Shown: in pieces, positions 1-6,196 of the stretch
How the letters are laid out: every line of letters begins with the position of its first letter
How positions within the stretch are numbered: position 1 is the first letter of the stretch
Origin: Chitinophagaceae bacterium
GTDB lineage: Bacteria; Bacteroidota; Bacteroidia; Chitinophagales; Chitinophagaceae
Direction: 5' to 3'
NCBI GenBank assembly: GCA_013205585.1
Contig: JABMML010000110.1
Location: 1 to 6,235, forward strand
DNA: 6,235 nucleotides
Notes under the pieces: model-generated
What the model saw: the letters and a program-made list of their open reading frames with translations, nothing else
What the model was told of the DNA's origin: nothing
The model's database searches: none
Translations under genes and position numbers: made by a program

Positions 1-266
1 TTTCATCCTTCTCTGTTCGCCACTTAACGCTAAAAATCATAAATTCTAACTAAAAGTCAGAACTCGCACTTCCTGCTCAAACATGCTGACTTTTTTAACG
101 TTAAAATTTGTGATTTTATACGCTATGGCTCAAAGCTCAGGAGTGAAATACAATACTCACTGATGAACTTTTTAATTTAGATCTGTGCGAAATAGGTATT
201 TATTCTCTTGATAGCGCAACAGTGAAATATTTAATAGATGAATCTTGTAGCACATTGAATCTTCAA
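1..266. other. Left-edge region without a supported gene
   Basis: No convincing complete gene lies here. The region holds an imperfect inverted repeat (28-122, listed separately) and, inside its right arm, a perfect 14-bp palindrome, TTTTAACGTTAAAA (93-106). A weak hairpin sits at 137-163 (TCAG-GAGT pairing with ACTC-a-CTGA around a 10-nt loop). On the minus strand an ATG at 40-38 opens a frame of 13 codons (reading MIFSVKWRTEKDE) that runs off the left edge; it could be the start of a gene downstream of fumC, but 13 codons are too few to call. No TAnnTTTG promoter element was found on either strand. No clear terminator for fumC is visible; a 6-bp-arm palindrome with a 2-nt centre (254-267) overlaps the fumC stop but makes at best a weak hairpin. 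Confidence 0.5.
28..122. repeat. Imperfect long inverted repeat
   Basis: The left arm is 28-60 and the right arm 86-122, around a 25-nt spacer. Aligning the left arm with the reverse complement of the right gives 28 of 33 matching positions, with two 2-nt insertions in the right arm. The inner end is a perfect GTCAG/CTGAC pair, and inner blocks AAAATCA, AAATT and TAAC match. A single strand could fold into a long, mostly A-T stem. Its nature is unknown: it could be a small non-autonomous mobile repeat, a recombination-site relic or a structured transcript end. Only one copy is visible, so repetition in the genome cannot be judged here. Confidence 0.5.
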
Positions 267-1661
267 TTACAAACCGACCATATCTTTAGGAATCACCCAT
301 GCATCAAATTCTTCAGGGGTTACATAACCTAGTTTCACCGCCATTTCTTTTAAGGTAGTGCCTTCTTTATGTGCTTTTTGTGCAATTTCAGCGGCTTTGT
401 AATAGCCAATCTTAGTATTCAATGCAGTAACTAGCATTAAGCTATTATTAACGTGTTTGTTAATATTGGCTTCAATAGGCGCTAAACCTAGAGCACATTT
501 TTCATTAAAGCTTACACATCCATCACCAATTAAACGAGCGCTGTGTAAGAAATTATATATCATTAGGGGCTTGAATACATTCAATTCAAAATGTCCCATT
601 GAGCCACCAATATTAATAGCCACATCATTACCCATTACTTGCGCAGCAATCATAGTGAGTGCTTCGCTTTGCGTTGGGTTTACTTTTCCTGGCATGATAG
701 AGGAACCGGGTTCATTGTCTGGAATAAAAATTTCTCCAATACCACTGCGTGGACCTGATGACAACATGCGTACATCATTCGCAATTTTCATTAAACTAAC
801 TGCCACTGTTTTTAAAGCGCCATGTGATTCCACAATAGCATCATGTGCAGCCAATGCTTCAAATTTATTTTCAGCAGTAATAAAAGGAAGGCCAGTTAAT
901 TTGGCAATATGCTTGGCTACATTTTCTGAATAACCTTTAGGGGTATTAATGCCTGTGCCCACTGCAGTACCTCCTAGGGCTAATTCACTTAAATGTGCTA
1001 AGGTATTATGAATGGCTTTTAAGCCATGACTTAATTGACTTACATAGCCGCTAATTTCTTGACCTAATGTTAAAGGAGTAGCATCCATAAAATGGGTACG
1101 ACCTATTTTAACAATATGCATAAACTCAACACTCTTGGCTTCTAATGTATTTTTTAAAGCAGTAATACCTGGTAGGGTAGTTTCCGTTAAAATTTGATAG
1201 GCTGCAATATGCATAGCCGTTGGAAAGGTATCGTTAGAAGACTGAGATTTATTGACATCGTCGTTAGGATGTAAAAACTTTTCTTTATCACTTAAGCTTC
1301 CTCCTTTAATAACATGTGCGCGGTAAGCAATGACTTCATTTAAGTTCATATTACTTTGCGTACCACTTCCTGTTTGCCAAACTACTAAAGGGAATTGATC
1401 GTCTAATTTACCAGCAATAATTTCATCGCAAACCTGTCCAATTAAATCCGATTTTTCTTTAGGTAACACACCTGCATCCATATTAGTGAGGGCAGCTGCT
1501 TTTTTTAAATAAGCGAATGCTTTAATGATTTCCTTAGGCATTCGATTAATATCCTGTGCTATTTTAAAATTATCAATACTTCTTTGTGTTTGAGCACCCC
1601 AATAAACATTAGCAGGTACTTTTACTTCACCCATCGTATCTTTCTCAATTCTGTATTCCAT
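267..1661 (-). CDS. fumC: Class II fumarate hydratase (fumarase C)
   Basis: This enzyme interconverts fumarate and L-malate in the cytoplasmic TCA cycle; class II enzymes work as homotetramers without an iron-sulfur cluster. The protein is 464 aa, full length for the family. Visible motifs are GSGTQSNMN (98-106) and SSND (141-144) for substrate binding, GRTH with the catalytic His at 190, and the fumarate-lyase signature [11 protein letters not shown] (319-329) carrying the catalytic-loop Ser320, Lys326 and Asn328. Residues 191-192 are Phe-Met where E. coli FumC has Leu-Gln, a change beside the active-site His. The ATG start fits the usual N-terminus ([13 protein letters not shown]), and an A-rich leader precedes it. 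fumC is last in a leftward series, 64 bp after the enoyl-CoA hydratase gene, with its own TAnnTTTG match at 1681-1688. Aspartase and argininosuccinate lyase share the superfamily, but the whole sequence reads as fumarase. Confidence 0.97.
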   Translation of the reverse strand: MEYRIEKDTMGEVKVPANVYWGAQTQRSIDNFKIAQDINRMPKEIIKAFAYLKKAAALTNMDAGVLPKEKSDLIGQVCDEIIAGKLDDQFPLVVWQTGSGTQSNMNLNEVIAYRAHVIKGGSLSDKEKFLHPNDDVNKSQSSNDTFPTAMHIAAYQILTETTLPGITALKNTLEAKSVEFMHIVKIGRTHFMDATPLTLGQEISGYVSQLSHGLKAIHNTLAHLSELALGGTAVGTGINTPKGYSENVAKHIAKLTGLPFITAENKFEALAAHDAIVESHGALKTVAVSLMKIANDVRMLSSGPRSGIGEIFIPDNEPGSSIMPGKVNPTQSEALTMIAAQVMGNDVAINIGGSMGHFELNVFKPLMIYNFLHSARLIGDGCVSFNEKCALGLAPIEANINKHVNNSLMLVTALNTKIGYYKAAEIAQKAHKEGTTLKEMAVKLGYVTPEEFDAWVIPKDMVGL

Positions 1662-1680
1662 AATGTTATTTTTTCTATCA

Positions 1681-1688
1681 CAAAGGTA
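1681..1688 (-). promoter_or_regulatory. Predicted Bacteroidota -7 promoter element for fumC
   Basis: The minus strand reads TACCTTTG, an exact match to the Bacteroidota TAnnTTTG element. Transcription would begin a few bases downstream, leaving roughly a dozen leader bases before the fumC ATG at 1661. No good -33 TTG box stands at the usual distance, so the match rests on the -7 element and its position. It suggests fumC can be transcribed apart from the upstream gltX group. Confidence 0.6.
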
Positions 1689-1725
1689 CTAAACTGCCCA
1701 TAAATTAATAAGTAAATAGGGGAAA

Positions 1726-2508
1726 TTAATTCCCTTTGAATTCGGGCTTTCTTTTCTCTACAAATGCTGTAATTCCTTCTTTCGCATCATGGGTAGTAAA
1801 GCATTCACCAAATAATTTAGCTTCAATAGCGTAGCCATTTTCTGCTTCATTCCAAGCAGCGTTCACCGCTTTAATAGAATTGCCAACCGATAAAGGTGCT
1901 TTCTCATGCGTTACCCTTAAAATAGAGAATGCTTTGTCTAATAATTCAGTTTGAGGTACCACGTAATTCACGAGTCCATAATTCATGGCTTGAGTAGCAT
2001 TAATAGTTTTACCCGTTATCACTAATTCCATAGCTCTTCCTTTGCCTACTCTTTGCGTCAATCTTTGTGAGCCACCATATCCTACCATAATACCTAAGTT
2101 TACTTCTGGTTGTCCAAAGACAGCGCTTTCTGAGGCAATAATAAAATGGCAAGCCATGGCTAATTCACAACCTCCGCCTAATGCAAATCCATTCACGCAA
2201 GCAATGATTGGTTTAGGAGAATTTTCTATTTTAAAAAATACATCTTGTCCTCTTTTGGCAAGGGCAGTCGCATCTTCTTTCGACAATGATTCAAATTCTT
2301 TTATATCAGCGCCGGCTACAAAACTTTTTAAGCCCGCACCCGTTATCACAACACTTTTAATTTCTGGAAATTTATATACTCGGTCCATGACGGCATCAAG
2401 ATCTTTCATCACTTGTTGATTCAATGCATTTAATTTGTCGGGACGATTAATGGTAATGATCAAAGTATGATCCTCCATTTTTGTAAACAAAGTTTGAAAT
2501 GATGACAT
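1726..2508 (-). CDS. Enoyl-CoA hydratase (crotonase superfamily)
   Basis: The likely reaction is hydration of a trans-2-enoyl-CoA to the (3S)-3-hydroxyacyl-CoA, as in fatty-acid beta-oxidation or branched-chain amino-acid breakdown. The 260-aa length is standard. The crotonase fold is marked by NRPDKLNALN (21-30), the oxyanion-hole segments AGADI (65-69) and GGGCEL (111-116), and both catalytic glutamates: Glu115 and Glu135, with the same 20-residue spacing as Glu144 and Glu164 of rat mitochondrial hydratase. Having both glutamates favours a true hydratase over an isomerase or decarboxylase of the same fold, though chain-length preference cannot be read. The first ATG is kept because FQTLFTK before the core resembles the usual N-terminus; Met11 is an alternative. 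The gene starts 31 bp after the B12-domain gene and is probably cotranscribed with it. No TAnnTTTG element was found in that gap. A short GGGAA/TTCCC palindrome (1720-1734) spans its stop codon. Confidence 0.93.
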   Translation of the reverse strand: MSSFQTLFTKMEDHTLIITINRPDKLNALNQQVMKDLDAVMDRVYKFPEIKSVVITGAGLKSFVAGADIKEFESLSKEDATALAKRGQDVFFKIENSPKPIIACVNGFALGGGCELAMACHFIIASESAVFGQPEVNLGIMVGYGGSQRLTQRVGKGRAMELVITGKTINATQAMNYGLVNYVVPQTELLDKAFSILRVTHEKAPLSVGNSIKAVNAAWNEAENGYAIEAKLFGECFTTHDAKEGITAFVEKRKPEFKGN

Positions 2509-2539
2509 ATTGTTTCAATTTAGAAATTAAAAAAGTAGT

Positions 2540-2941
2540 TTACTTATGGTTTTCGGCCACCCATTGTTTTATATAGCTAGCAATATCGGCAGTATTAGTT
2601 CCAGGCGCAAACAAAGTGCCAATACCCATTTCTCGAAGTGTAATACTGTCTTGTTCTGGAATAATACCACCCCCTGTTAAAAGCACATTAGTTAATCCTT
2701 TTTCTTGCATGAGTTGATACACTTTTGGAAAAACAGTCATGTGTGCACCAGAAAGAATACTAATACCAATGGCATCTACATCTTCTTGTAAGGCAGCCTG
2801 CACCACCATTTCAGGGCTTTGACGTAGGCCTGTATAAATAACTTCCATGCCTGCATCACGAAGGGCAGTGGCAATTATTTTAGCACCACGGTCATGTCCG
2901 TCTAGTCCAACTTTAGCTACTAATACTCTAATGGGTTTCAT
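2540..2941 (-). CDS. Stand-alone cobalamin (B12)-binding domain protein, methylmalonyl-CoA mutase small-subunit type
   Basis: This 133-aa protein is essentially one Rossmann-like B12-binding domain, matching the C-terminal domain of methylmalonyl-CoA mutase. Visible signatures are DxHxxG (D14-G-H16-D-R-G19), where His16 would be the lower axial cobalt ligand in base-off/His-on binding, then SxL (S61-I-L63) and the glycine run GGG (90-92). In adenosylcobalamin acyl-CoA mutases such a chain pairs with a TIM-barrel subunit that binds the acyl-CoA; split forms include the 2-hydroxyisobutyryl-CoA and isobutyryl-CoA mutase small subunits. No large subunit is encoded here, so the partner and substrate are unknown. 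The ORF is intact and begins with [19 protein letters not shown], a normal family start, so it is not a broken mutase. It lies 15 bp after gltX and 31 bp before the enoyl-CoA hydratase gene, in a likely operon. A chaperone or sensory use of the domain is possible. Confidence 0.92.
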   Translation of the reverse strand: MKPIRVLVAKVGLDGHDRGAKIIATALRDAGMEVIYTGLRQSPEMVVQAALQEDVDAIGISILSGAHMTVFPKVYQLMQEKGLTNVLLTGGGIIPEQDSITLREMGIGTLFAPGTNTADIASYIKQWVAENHK

Positions 2942-2956
2942 TACTATTAAATTACA

Positions 2957-4492
2957 TTATTTTTCTGAAATTAATTGCAAACTATGTTCAATTCTTGCTA
3001 CTGTATCAGAAAGTTCAATTGATTCAATGATGTCGAATACACCTGGTCCAAATTTACCACCCACTAGCATAATTCTAAGAGGTAGTAATAAGTCACCAGG
3101 TTTTACTTCATGCGCAGTGGCTAATTCTTTAAAACTTAATTCAAGGCTTGCTGCTGGAAGTGTTTTTATACCCTCCGAAATTTGTTGAGCGTATGATTTT
3201 ACCAATGCTTCAAAAAACTGCTGCTTTTTTTCTTCCCATTTAGGTAAGATAGCGGCTGTGTCAATAGTGGTGGGTGCAGCAAAAAAGAAATGGCTTTGCG
3301 TGATAAAGTCCGCTAGTAAATGACAGCGGTCTTTTACTAGTCCAATTACTTTTACTAAGTAAGCGGGTACGTGTACTTCAATTTTTGCAGCATCCAAAAA
3401 GGGTTGAAGTAATGTTGCCAATACTTTATTATCTGTTATTTTTATCCATTCTTGGTTGAACCATTTTGCTTTTTCATAATCGAATTTTGCGCCACCTTTA
3501 TGCACTCTTCCAATATCGAAGCTGGCCACTAATTCATCCAAACTAAATATTTCTTTATCCGTTCCATCGTTCCAGCCTAATAGGGCTAAGAAATTAATAA
3601 AGGCTTCGGGTAAAAATCCTTTCTCTTTAAAACCAATGGTGGTTTCTTTAGTGTTAGGGTCGTTCCAATCCATCGCAAATACAGGAAAGCCTAATCGCTC
3701 ACCATCACGCTTGCTTAATTTGCCACTGCCTTCTGGTTTTAATATTAAAGGTAAATGCGCCCAATTAGGCATTTTATCTAGTCCAAATAAATACTTCCAC
3801 AATAATATATGCACGGGTGCGCTAGGTAGCCACTCTTCTCCTCTAAAGGCATGGGTAATTTTCATTAAGTAATCATCCACTACTACCGCTAAATGATAAG
3901 TAGGCATGCCGTCTGCTTTTAATAAAACTTTATCATCAACGGTGCTTACATCAAAGCGTACTTCACCTCTAATCATGTCTGTAAATACCACTTCTTCTTC
4001 ATCGGGTACTTTTATACGAATAACATGAGGGGTTCCTTTTTTCAATAATTCAGTTACTTCATTTTCACTTAGTGAAATAGAATTTTTCATTTCCATTCTA
4101 TGCGCGCGACTGTATTGAAAATTGGGCACTTGTTTTCTTTTCTCTTCTAAATCTTCTGGGGTATCAAATGCATAGTAAGCAAAACCGTTCTCTATTAAAA
4201 TTTGTGCATATTGAGTATAAGTAGCTTTGCGCTCACTTTGTCTATAAGGTCCGTAGGCGCCACCGTGCACTGTACTTTCGTCTGGGGTTAGTCCGCACCA
4301 GTTCAATGTGTCTATAATATATTGTTCGGCGCCGGCTACAAATCGAGATTGATCGGTGTCTTCTATTCTTAAAATAAATTCTCCTCCATGATGCTTTGCA
4401 AATAAATAATTAAATAAAACCGTCCTTACCCCACCTAAGTGAAGACCTCCTGTGGGGGAGGGTGCAAACCTGACTCTAACCTTTGAATCCAT
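2957..4492 (-). CDS. gltX: Glutamyl-tRNA synthetase
   Basis: This class I synthetase charges tRNA-Glu with glutamate in the cytoplasm, using ATP. The 511-aa protein is full length. The nucleotide-binding HIGH-type motif appears as HLGG (18-21) within PSPTGGLHLGG; the KMSKS-type loop is KLSKR (258-262). Between them are typical GluRS segments such as RIEDTD (42-47), ADGMPTYHLA (193-202) and FRGEEWLPS (216-224). The C-terminal third is the expected helical anticodon-binding region. The zinc-binding cysteines of the E. coli enzyme are absent, as in many zinc-free GluRS. Whether it also charges tRNA-Gln cannot be told. The ATG at 4492 opens directly on the conserved VRVRFAPSPTG block. It is the first gene of a leftward group with the B12-domain and hydratase genes, and has a divergent promoter shared in space with the deacetylase gene. 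Confidence 0.97.
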   Translation of the reverse strand: MDSKVRVRFAPSPTGGLHLGGVRTVLFNYLFAKHHGGEFILRIEDTDQSRFVAGAEQYIIDTLNWCGLTPDESTVHGGAYGPYRQSERKATYTQYAQILIENGFAYYAFDTPEDLEEKRKQVPNFQYSRAHRMEMKNSISLSENEVTELLKKGTPHVIRIKVPDEEEVVFTDMIRGEVRFDVSTVDDKVLLKADGMPTYHLAVVVDDYLMKITHAFRGEEWLPSAPVHILLWKYLFGLDKMPNWAHLPLILKPEGSGKLSKRDGERLGFPVFAMDWNDPNTKETTIGFKEKGFLPEAFINFLALLGWNDGTDKEIFSLDELVASFDIGRVHKGGAKFDYEKAKWFNQEWIKITDNKVLATLLQPFLDAAKIEVHVPAYLVKVIGLVKDRCHLLADFITQSHFFFAAPTTIDTAAILPKWEEKKQQFFEALVKSYAQQISEGIKTLPAASLELSFKELATAHEVKPGDLLLPLRIMLVGGKFGPGVFDIIESIELSDTVARIEHSLQLISEK

Positions 4493-4509
4493 GCTCTTTT
4501 TTATTTATA

Positions 4510-4517
4510 CAAAGATA
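4510..4517 (-). promoter_or_regulatory. Predicted Bacteroidota -7 promoter element for gltX and the genes after it
   Basis: The minus strand reads TATCTTTG, an exact TAnnTTTG match ending 17 bases before the gltX ATG, so the leader would be about a dozen bases. The best upstream TTG-type box (TTTTG, plus positions 4531-4535) is only 13 bases away, shorter than usual, so the -33 element is weak or divergent. The octamer is identical to, and inverted relative to, the one at 4544-4551. Confidence 0.65.
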
Positions 4518-4543
4518 ATATTCAAATGGGCAAAAGAACTATT

Positions 4544-4551
4544 TATCTTTG
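4544..4551 (+). promoter_or_regulatory. Predicted Bacteroidota -7 promoter element for the deacetylase gene
   Basis: The plus strand reads TATCTTTG, an exact TAnnTTTG match. Only three bases separate it from the ATG at 4555, so transcription should begin at or next to the start codon, giving a leaderless or nearly leaderless mRNA. No strong -33 TTG box is seen near 4521-4525. Together with 4510-4518 it forms a 9-bp inverted repeat, CAAAGATAA/TTATCTTTG (4510-4518 and 4543-4551). Confidence 0.6.
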
Positions 4552-4554
4552 GGT

Positions 4555-5178
4555 ATGTATTTAGTAAAAACACCTTTTTGGTTGAGGGCCTTTTACCCCT
4601 CTTGTACTTGGAAAATACCCAGTGCTGAAAAGGTTATTTATTTAAGTTTTGACGATGGTCCGCATCCAGAAGCTACCCCTTTTGTTTTAGGAGAATTAAA
4701 AAAGTACAATGCTAAGGCTAGCTTTTTTTGCATTGGTAAAAATGTGGATGCCCATCAAAATTTATATGCAACAATTATTGAACAAGGGCATACTGTGGGC
4801 AATCATAGCTATGATCATTTAAATGGATGGAAAACTGATACAGCTGATTATATTCAGAATATAAAATTAGCTGGTAAATTAATTCAGTCTAATTTATTTC
4901 GCCCACCTTATGGAAGAATAACTAGCGCGCAAATAAAAAAAATAAAAGCAGATAAAACTTTACCTCAAGAAATTATTATGTGGGATGTTTTAAGTGGCGA
5001 TTTTGATTTAACATTATCACCCGAAGCTTGCACTAAAAATGTAATCAAAAATACGAGTGAAGGTTCTATTGTTGTTTTTCATGATAGTGCGAAGGCCTTT
5101 GAAAGATTAAAAATAGCACTGCCTGCTATGCTTGCTCATTTTACTAATTTGGGGTATACATTTGAGGCCATTCAATAA
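4555..5178 (+). CDS. Polysaccharide deacetylase, NodB-homology (CE4) family
   Basis: CE4 enzymes remove N- or O-acetyl groups from polymers such as peptidoglycan, chitin or exopolysaccharide, using a bound metal. All five motifs are recognisable in this 207-aa protein: SFDDGP (31-36; Asp33 base, Asp34 metal ligand), HSYDH (84-88; metal ligands His84 and His88), RPPYGR (116-121), WDVLSGDFD (143-151, ending in GDFD where many members have DxxDW) and IVVFHDS (172-178; His176). No signal peptide or membrane anchor is evident: the N-terminus MYLVKTPFWLRAFYPS lacks a hydrophobic core. The substrate is therefore unclear, and a cytoplasmic location must be considered. A TTG at 4549 could extend the frame by two codons, but it lies inside the promoter element, so ATG 4555 is preferred; the KTPFWLRAFYP segment resembles the N-terminus of relatives, against a later start. 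It is divergent from gltX. Confidence 0.92.
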   Translation: MYLVKTPFWLRAFYPSCTWKIPSAEKVIYLSFDDGPHPEATPFVLGELKKYNAKASFFCIGKNVDAHQNLYATIIEQGHTVGNHSYDHLNGWKTDTADYIQNIKLAGKLIQSNLFRPPYGRITSAQIKKIKADKTLPQEIIMWDVLSGDFDLTLSPEACTKNVIKNTSEGSIVVFHDSAKAFERLKIALPAMLAHFTNLGYTFEAIQ

Positions 5179-5383
5179 TTCTATTTTGAACAATTAGAAG
5201 CAAAAAAAAGGCCAAGGTAGAAACCCCAGCCGTATAATCCGTACCCTATAAAAAACAAAGTTTGTTGTCTGTACTAATAAGACCATTGTTGTCTACATAG
5301 CTAAAACGACATATTATAGGGTTTATTATGTAATGAGTAAAAAATAGTGTTTTTTTGTAGTCTAAGTAATTATGTAAAGTCTT
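5179..5383. other. Repeat-bearing spacer between the deacetylase gene and tatD
   Basis: No intact gene is supported in these 205 bases. They contain a 9-bp direct repeat TTGTTGTCT (5262-5270 and 5286-5294), a 9-bp inverted repeat ACCCTATAA/TTATAGGGT (5243-5251 and 5314-5322) and a 13-bp palindrome AACAAA-G-TTTGTT (5254-5266). A locally GC-richer patch (about 5211-5250) is coding-like on the minus strand (see findings). No exact TAnnTTTG element precedes tatD here, so its promoter is unidentified; read-through from the deacetylase gene is possible. No clear terminator hairpin follows the deacetylase stop. Confidence 0.5.
5243..5322. repeat. Nested short repeats upstream of tatD
   Basis: A perfect 9-bp inverted repeat, ACCCTATAA (5243-5251) and TTATAGGGT (5314-5322), encloses two copies of TTGTTGTCT 24 bp apart and the palindrome AACAAAGTTTGTT. 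The arms lie 62 bases apart. This could be an operator or an RNA fold in a tatD leader, but the repeats are short and the region AT-rich, so chance is a real possibility. Confidence 0.35.
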
Positions 5384-6160
5384 ATGAGATTTATTGATAC
5401 ACATGCCCACCTTTATTCCAGCCCTATTAAACAAAACATAGAGGGCATAATGAAAAGTGCAATGGATAATGGTATTGATACTATTATTATGCCTGCTATT
5501 GATAGTACAACTTTAGAGGCAATGTTGGAAGTGGAAGCAAGCTATCCTAAAAATTGTATGGCCATGATGGGTTTGCATCCATGCTCGGTGAAAGAAAATG
5601 TAAAAGAAGAATTAGCCATTATTGAAGCGCAACTACAAAAAAGAAAATTTATAGCCATTGGAGAAATTGGCCTTGATTATTATTGGGATAAAACATTTAC
5701 GACTCAGCAGATGGAGGCTTTTGAAATTCAAATGCAGTGGGCCTTGGATTATAAATTACCAATTGCCATTCATACACGTAATGCCATGGGAGAAACTATT
5801 GAAGCGGTAAAGCCTTTTGCTAAAAAAGGATTGCGTGGAATTTTTCATTGTTTTAGTGGAAGCGAGGAGTCGGCTGAACAAATTATTTCAATGGGTTTTC
5901 ATTTAGGTTTGGGAGGTGTGCTTACTTATAAAAATGCAGGCGTAGCAGAAGCCATTAAAGATATACCTATGGAGTGGTTGGTATTAGAAACAGATGCACC
6001 TTATTTATCTCCTGTGCCTTATCGTGGAAAAACGAATGAACCATCTTATATGATACAAGTAGCCATGAAATTAGCAGAGATTAAAAATTTGCCTTTGCAT
6101 GAGATTGCAGCTATCACAACAAGCAATGCGGAAAAGCTATTTGGATTGGGTAATCCCTAA
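5384..6160 (+). CDS. tatD: TatD-family metal-dependent hydrolase (putative DNase)
   Basis: TatD proteins are cytoplasmic TIM-barrel hydrolases with two metal ions; characterised members are 3'-5' DNases, linked to DNA repair and fragmentation. The 258-aa protein is full length. Metal-site residues are all present: DTHAHL (Asp5, His7, His9), GLHP (His65), GEIGLDYYW (Glu94, Asp98), IHTR (His130), HCFSG (His155) and the C-terminal ETDAP (Glu202, Asp204) with the following PYRGKTNEP (212-220), typical of the TatD/YcfH group. Despite the historical name it is not part of the Tat export machinery, and no tatA/B/C gene is present. The ATG at 5384 opens straight into the first metal-binding motif, leaving no room for a later start. 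It follows the deacetylase gene by 205 bp on the same strand and precedes a tRNA gene. YcfH and YjjV paralogues cannot be told apart here. Confidence 0.94.
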   Translation: MRFIDTHAHLYSSPIKQNIEGIMKSAMDNGIDTIIMPAIDSTTLEAMLEVEASYPKNCMAMMGLHPCSVKENVKEELAIIEAQLQKRKFIAIGEIGLDYYWDKTFTTQQMEAFEIQMQWALDYKLPIAIHTRNAMGETIEAVKPFAKKGLRGIFHCFSGSEESAEQIISMGFHLGLGGVLTYKNAGVAEAIKDIPMEWLVLETDAPYLSPVPYRGKTNEPSYMIQVAMKLAEIKNLPLHEIAAITTSNAEKLFGLGNP

Positions 6161-6178
6161 AACACCAATTATTTATTT

Positions 6179-6186
6179 TACATTTG
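6179..6186 (+). promoter_or_regulatory. Predicted Bacteroidota -7 promoter element for tRNA-Ser
   Basis: The plus strand reads TACATTTG, an exact TAnnTTTG match ending 10 bases before the inferred tRNA 5' end at 6197. Initiation a few bases downstream would leave a very short 5' leader for RNase P. No clear -33 TTG box is present at the usual spacing. Its location between the tatD stop (6160) and the tRNA supports independent transcription of the tRNA. Confidence 0.6.
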
Positions 6187-6196
6187 CAGTCCTAAT

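Noticed and set aside
22..124. Integron attC-like site at the left-edge inverted repeat
   Set aside because: ACTTAAC (22-28) fits the RYYYAAC core, but no matching GTTRRRY core closes the fold at the right end, and there is no cassette array or integrase in view.
137..163. Rho-independent terminator for fumC
   Set aside because: The hairpin is short with a bulge and has no T run on its 3' side in the fumC direction; in the plus direction the T-containing stretch is weak.
147..329. Plus-strand open frame without an ATG reading into the 3' end of fumC
   Set aside because: It lacks a good start codon, overlaps the fumC end in antisense and resembles no family I recognise.
457..933. Plus-strand open frame of 158 codons inside fumC
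   Set aside because: It is antisense to a full-length, strongly conserved fumarase and its translation shows no recognisable family; a shadow frame.
1719..1734. Terminator at the GGGAA/TTCCC palindrome spanning the hydratase stop codon
   Set aside because: Only five base pairs around a 5-nt loop, overlapping the stop, and no T run downstream on the minus strand.
2042..2419. Plus-strand open frame of 125 codons inside the enoyl-CoA hydratase gene
   Set aside because: Antisense shadow of a conserved gene; composition is that of a reversed coding strand and no motif is recognisable.
2847..3872. Plus-strand open frames (2847-3188 and 3636-3872) over gltX and the B12-domain gene
   Set aside because: Both lie antisense to clear genes, the first spanning the gltX/B12 junction; no known domain or promoter supports them.
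4549..4554. TTG start giving a 209-aa deacetylase
   Set aside because: The TTG overlaps the TATCTTTG promoter element; ATG 4555 two codons later is a better start and loses nothing conserved.
5246..5434. Minus-strand 62-codon open frame overlapping the start of tatD as a full gene
   Set aside because: Its first part is antisense to the conserved tatD metal-binding N-terminus and it has no recognisable domain. Only its 3' part is mentioned, as a possible decayed fragment.
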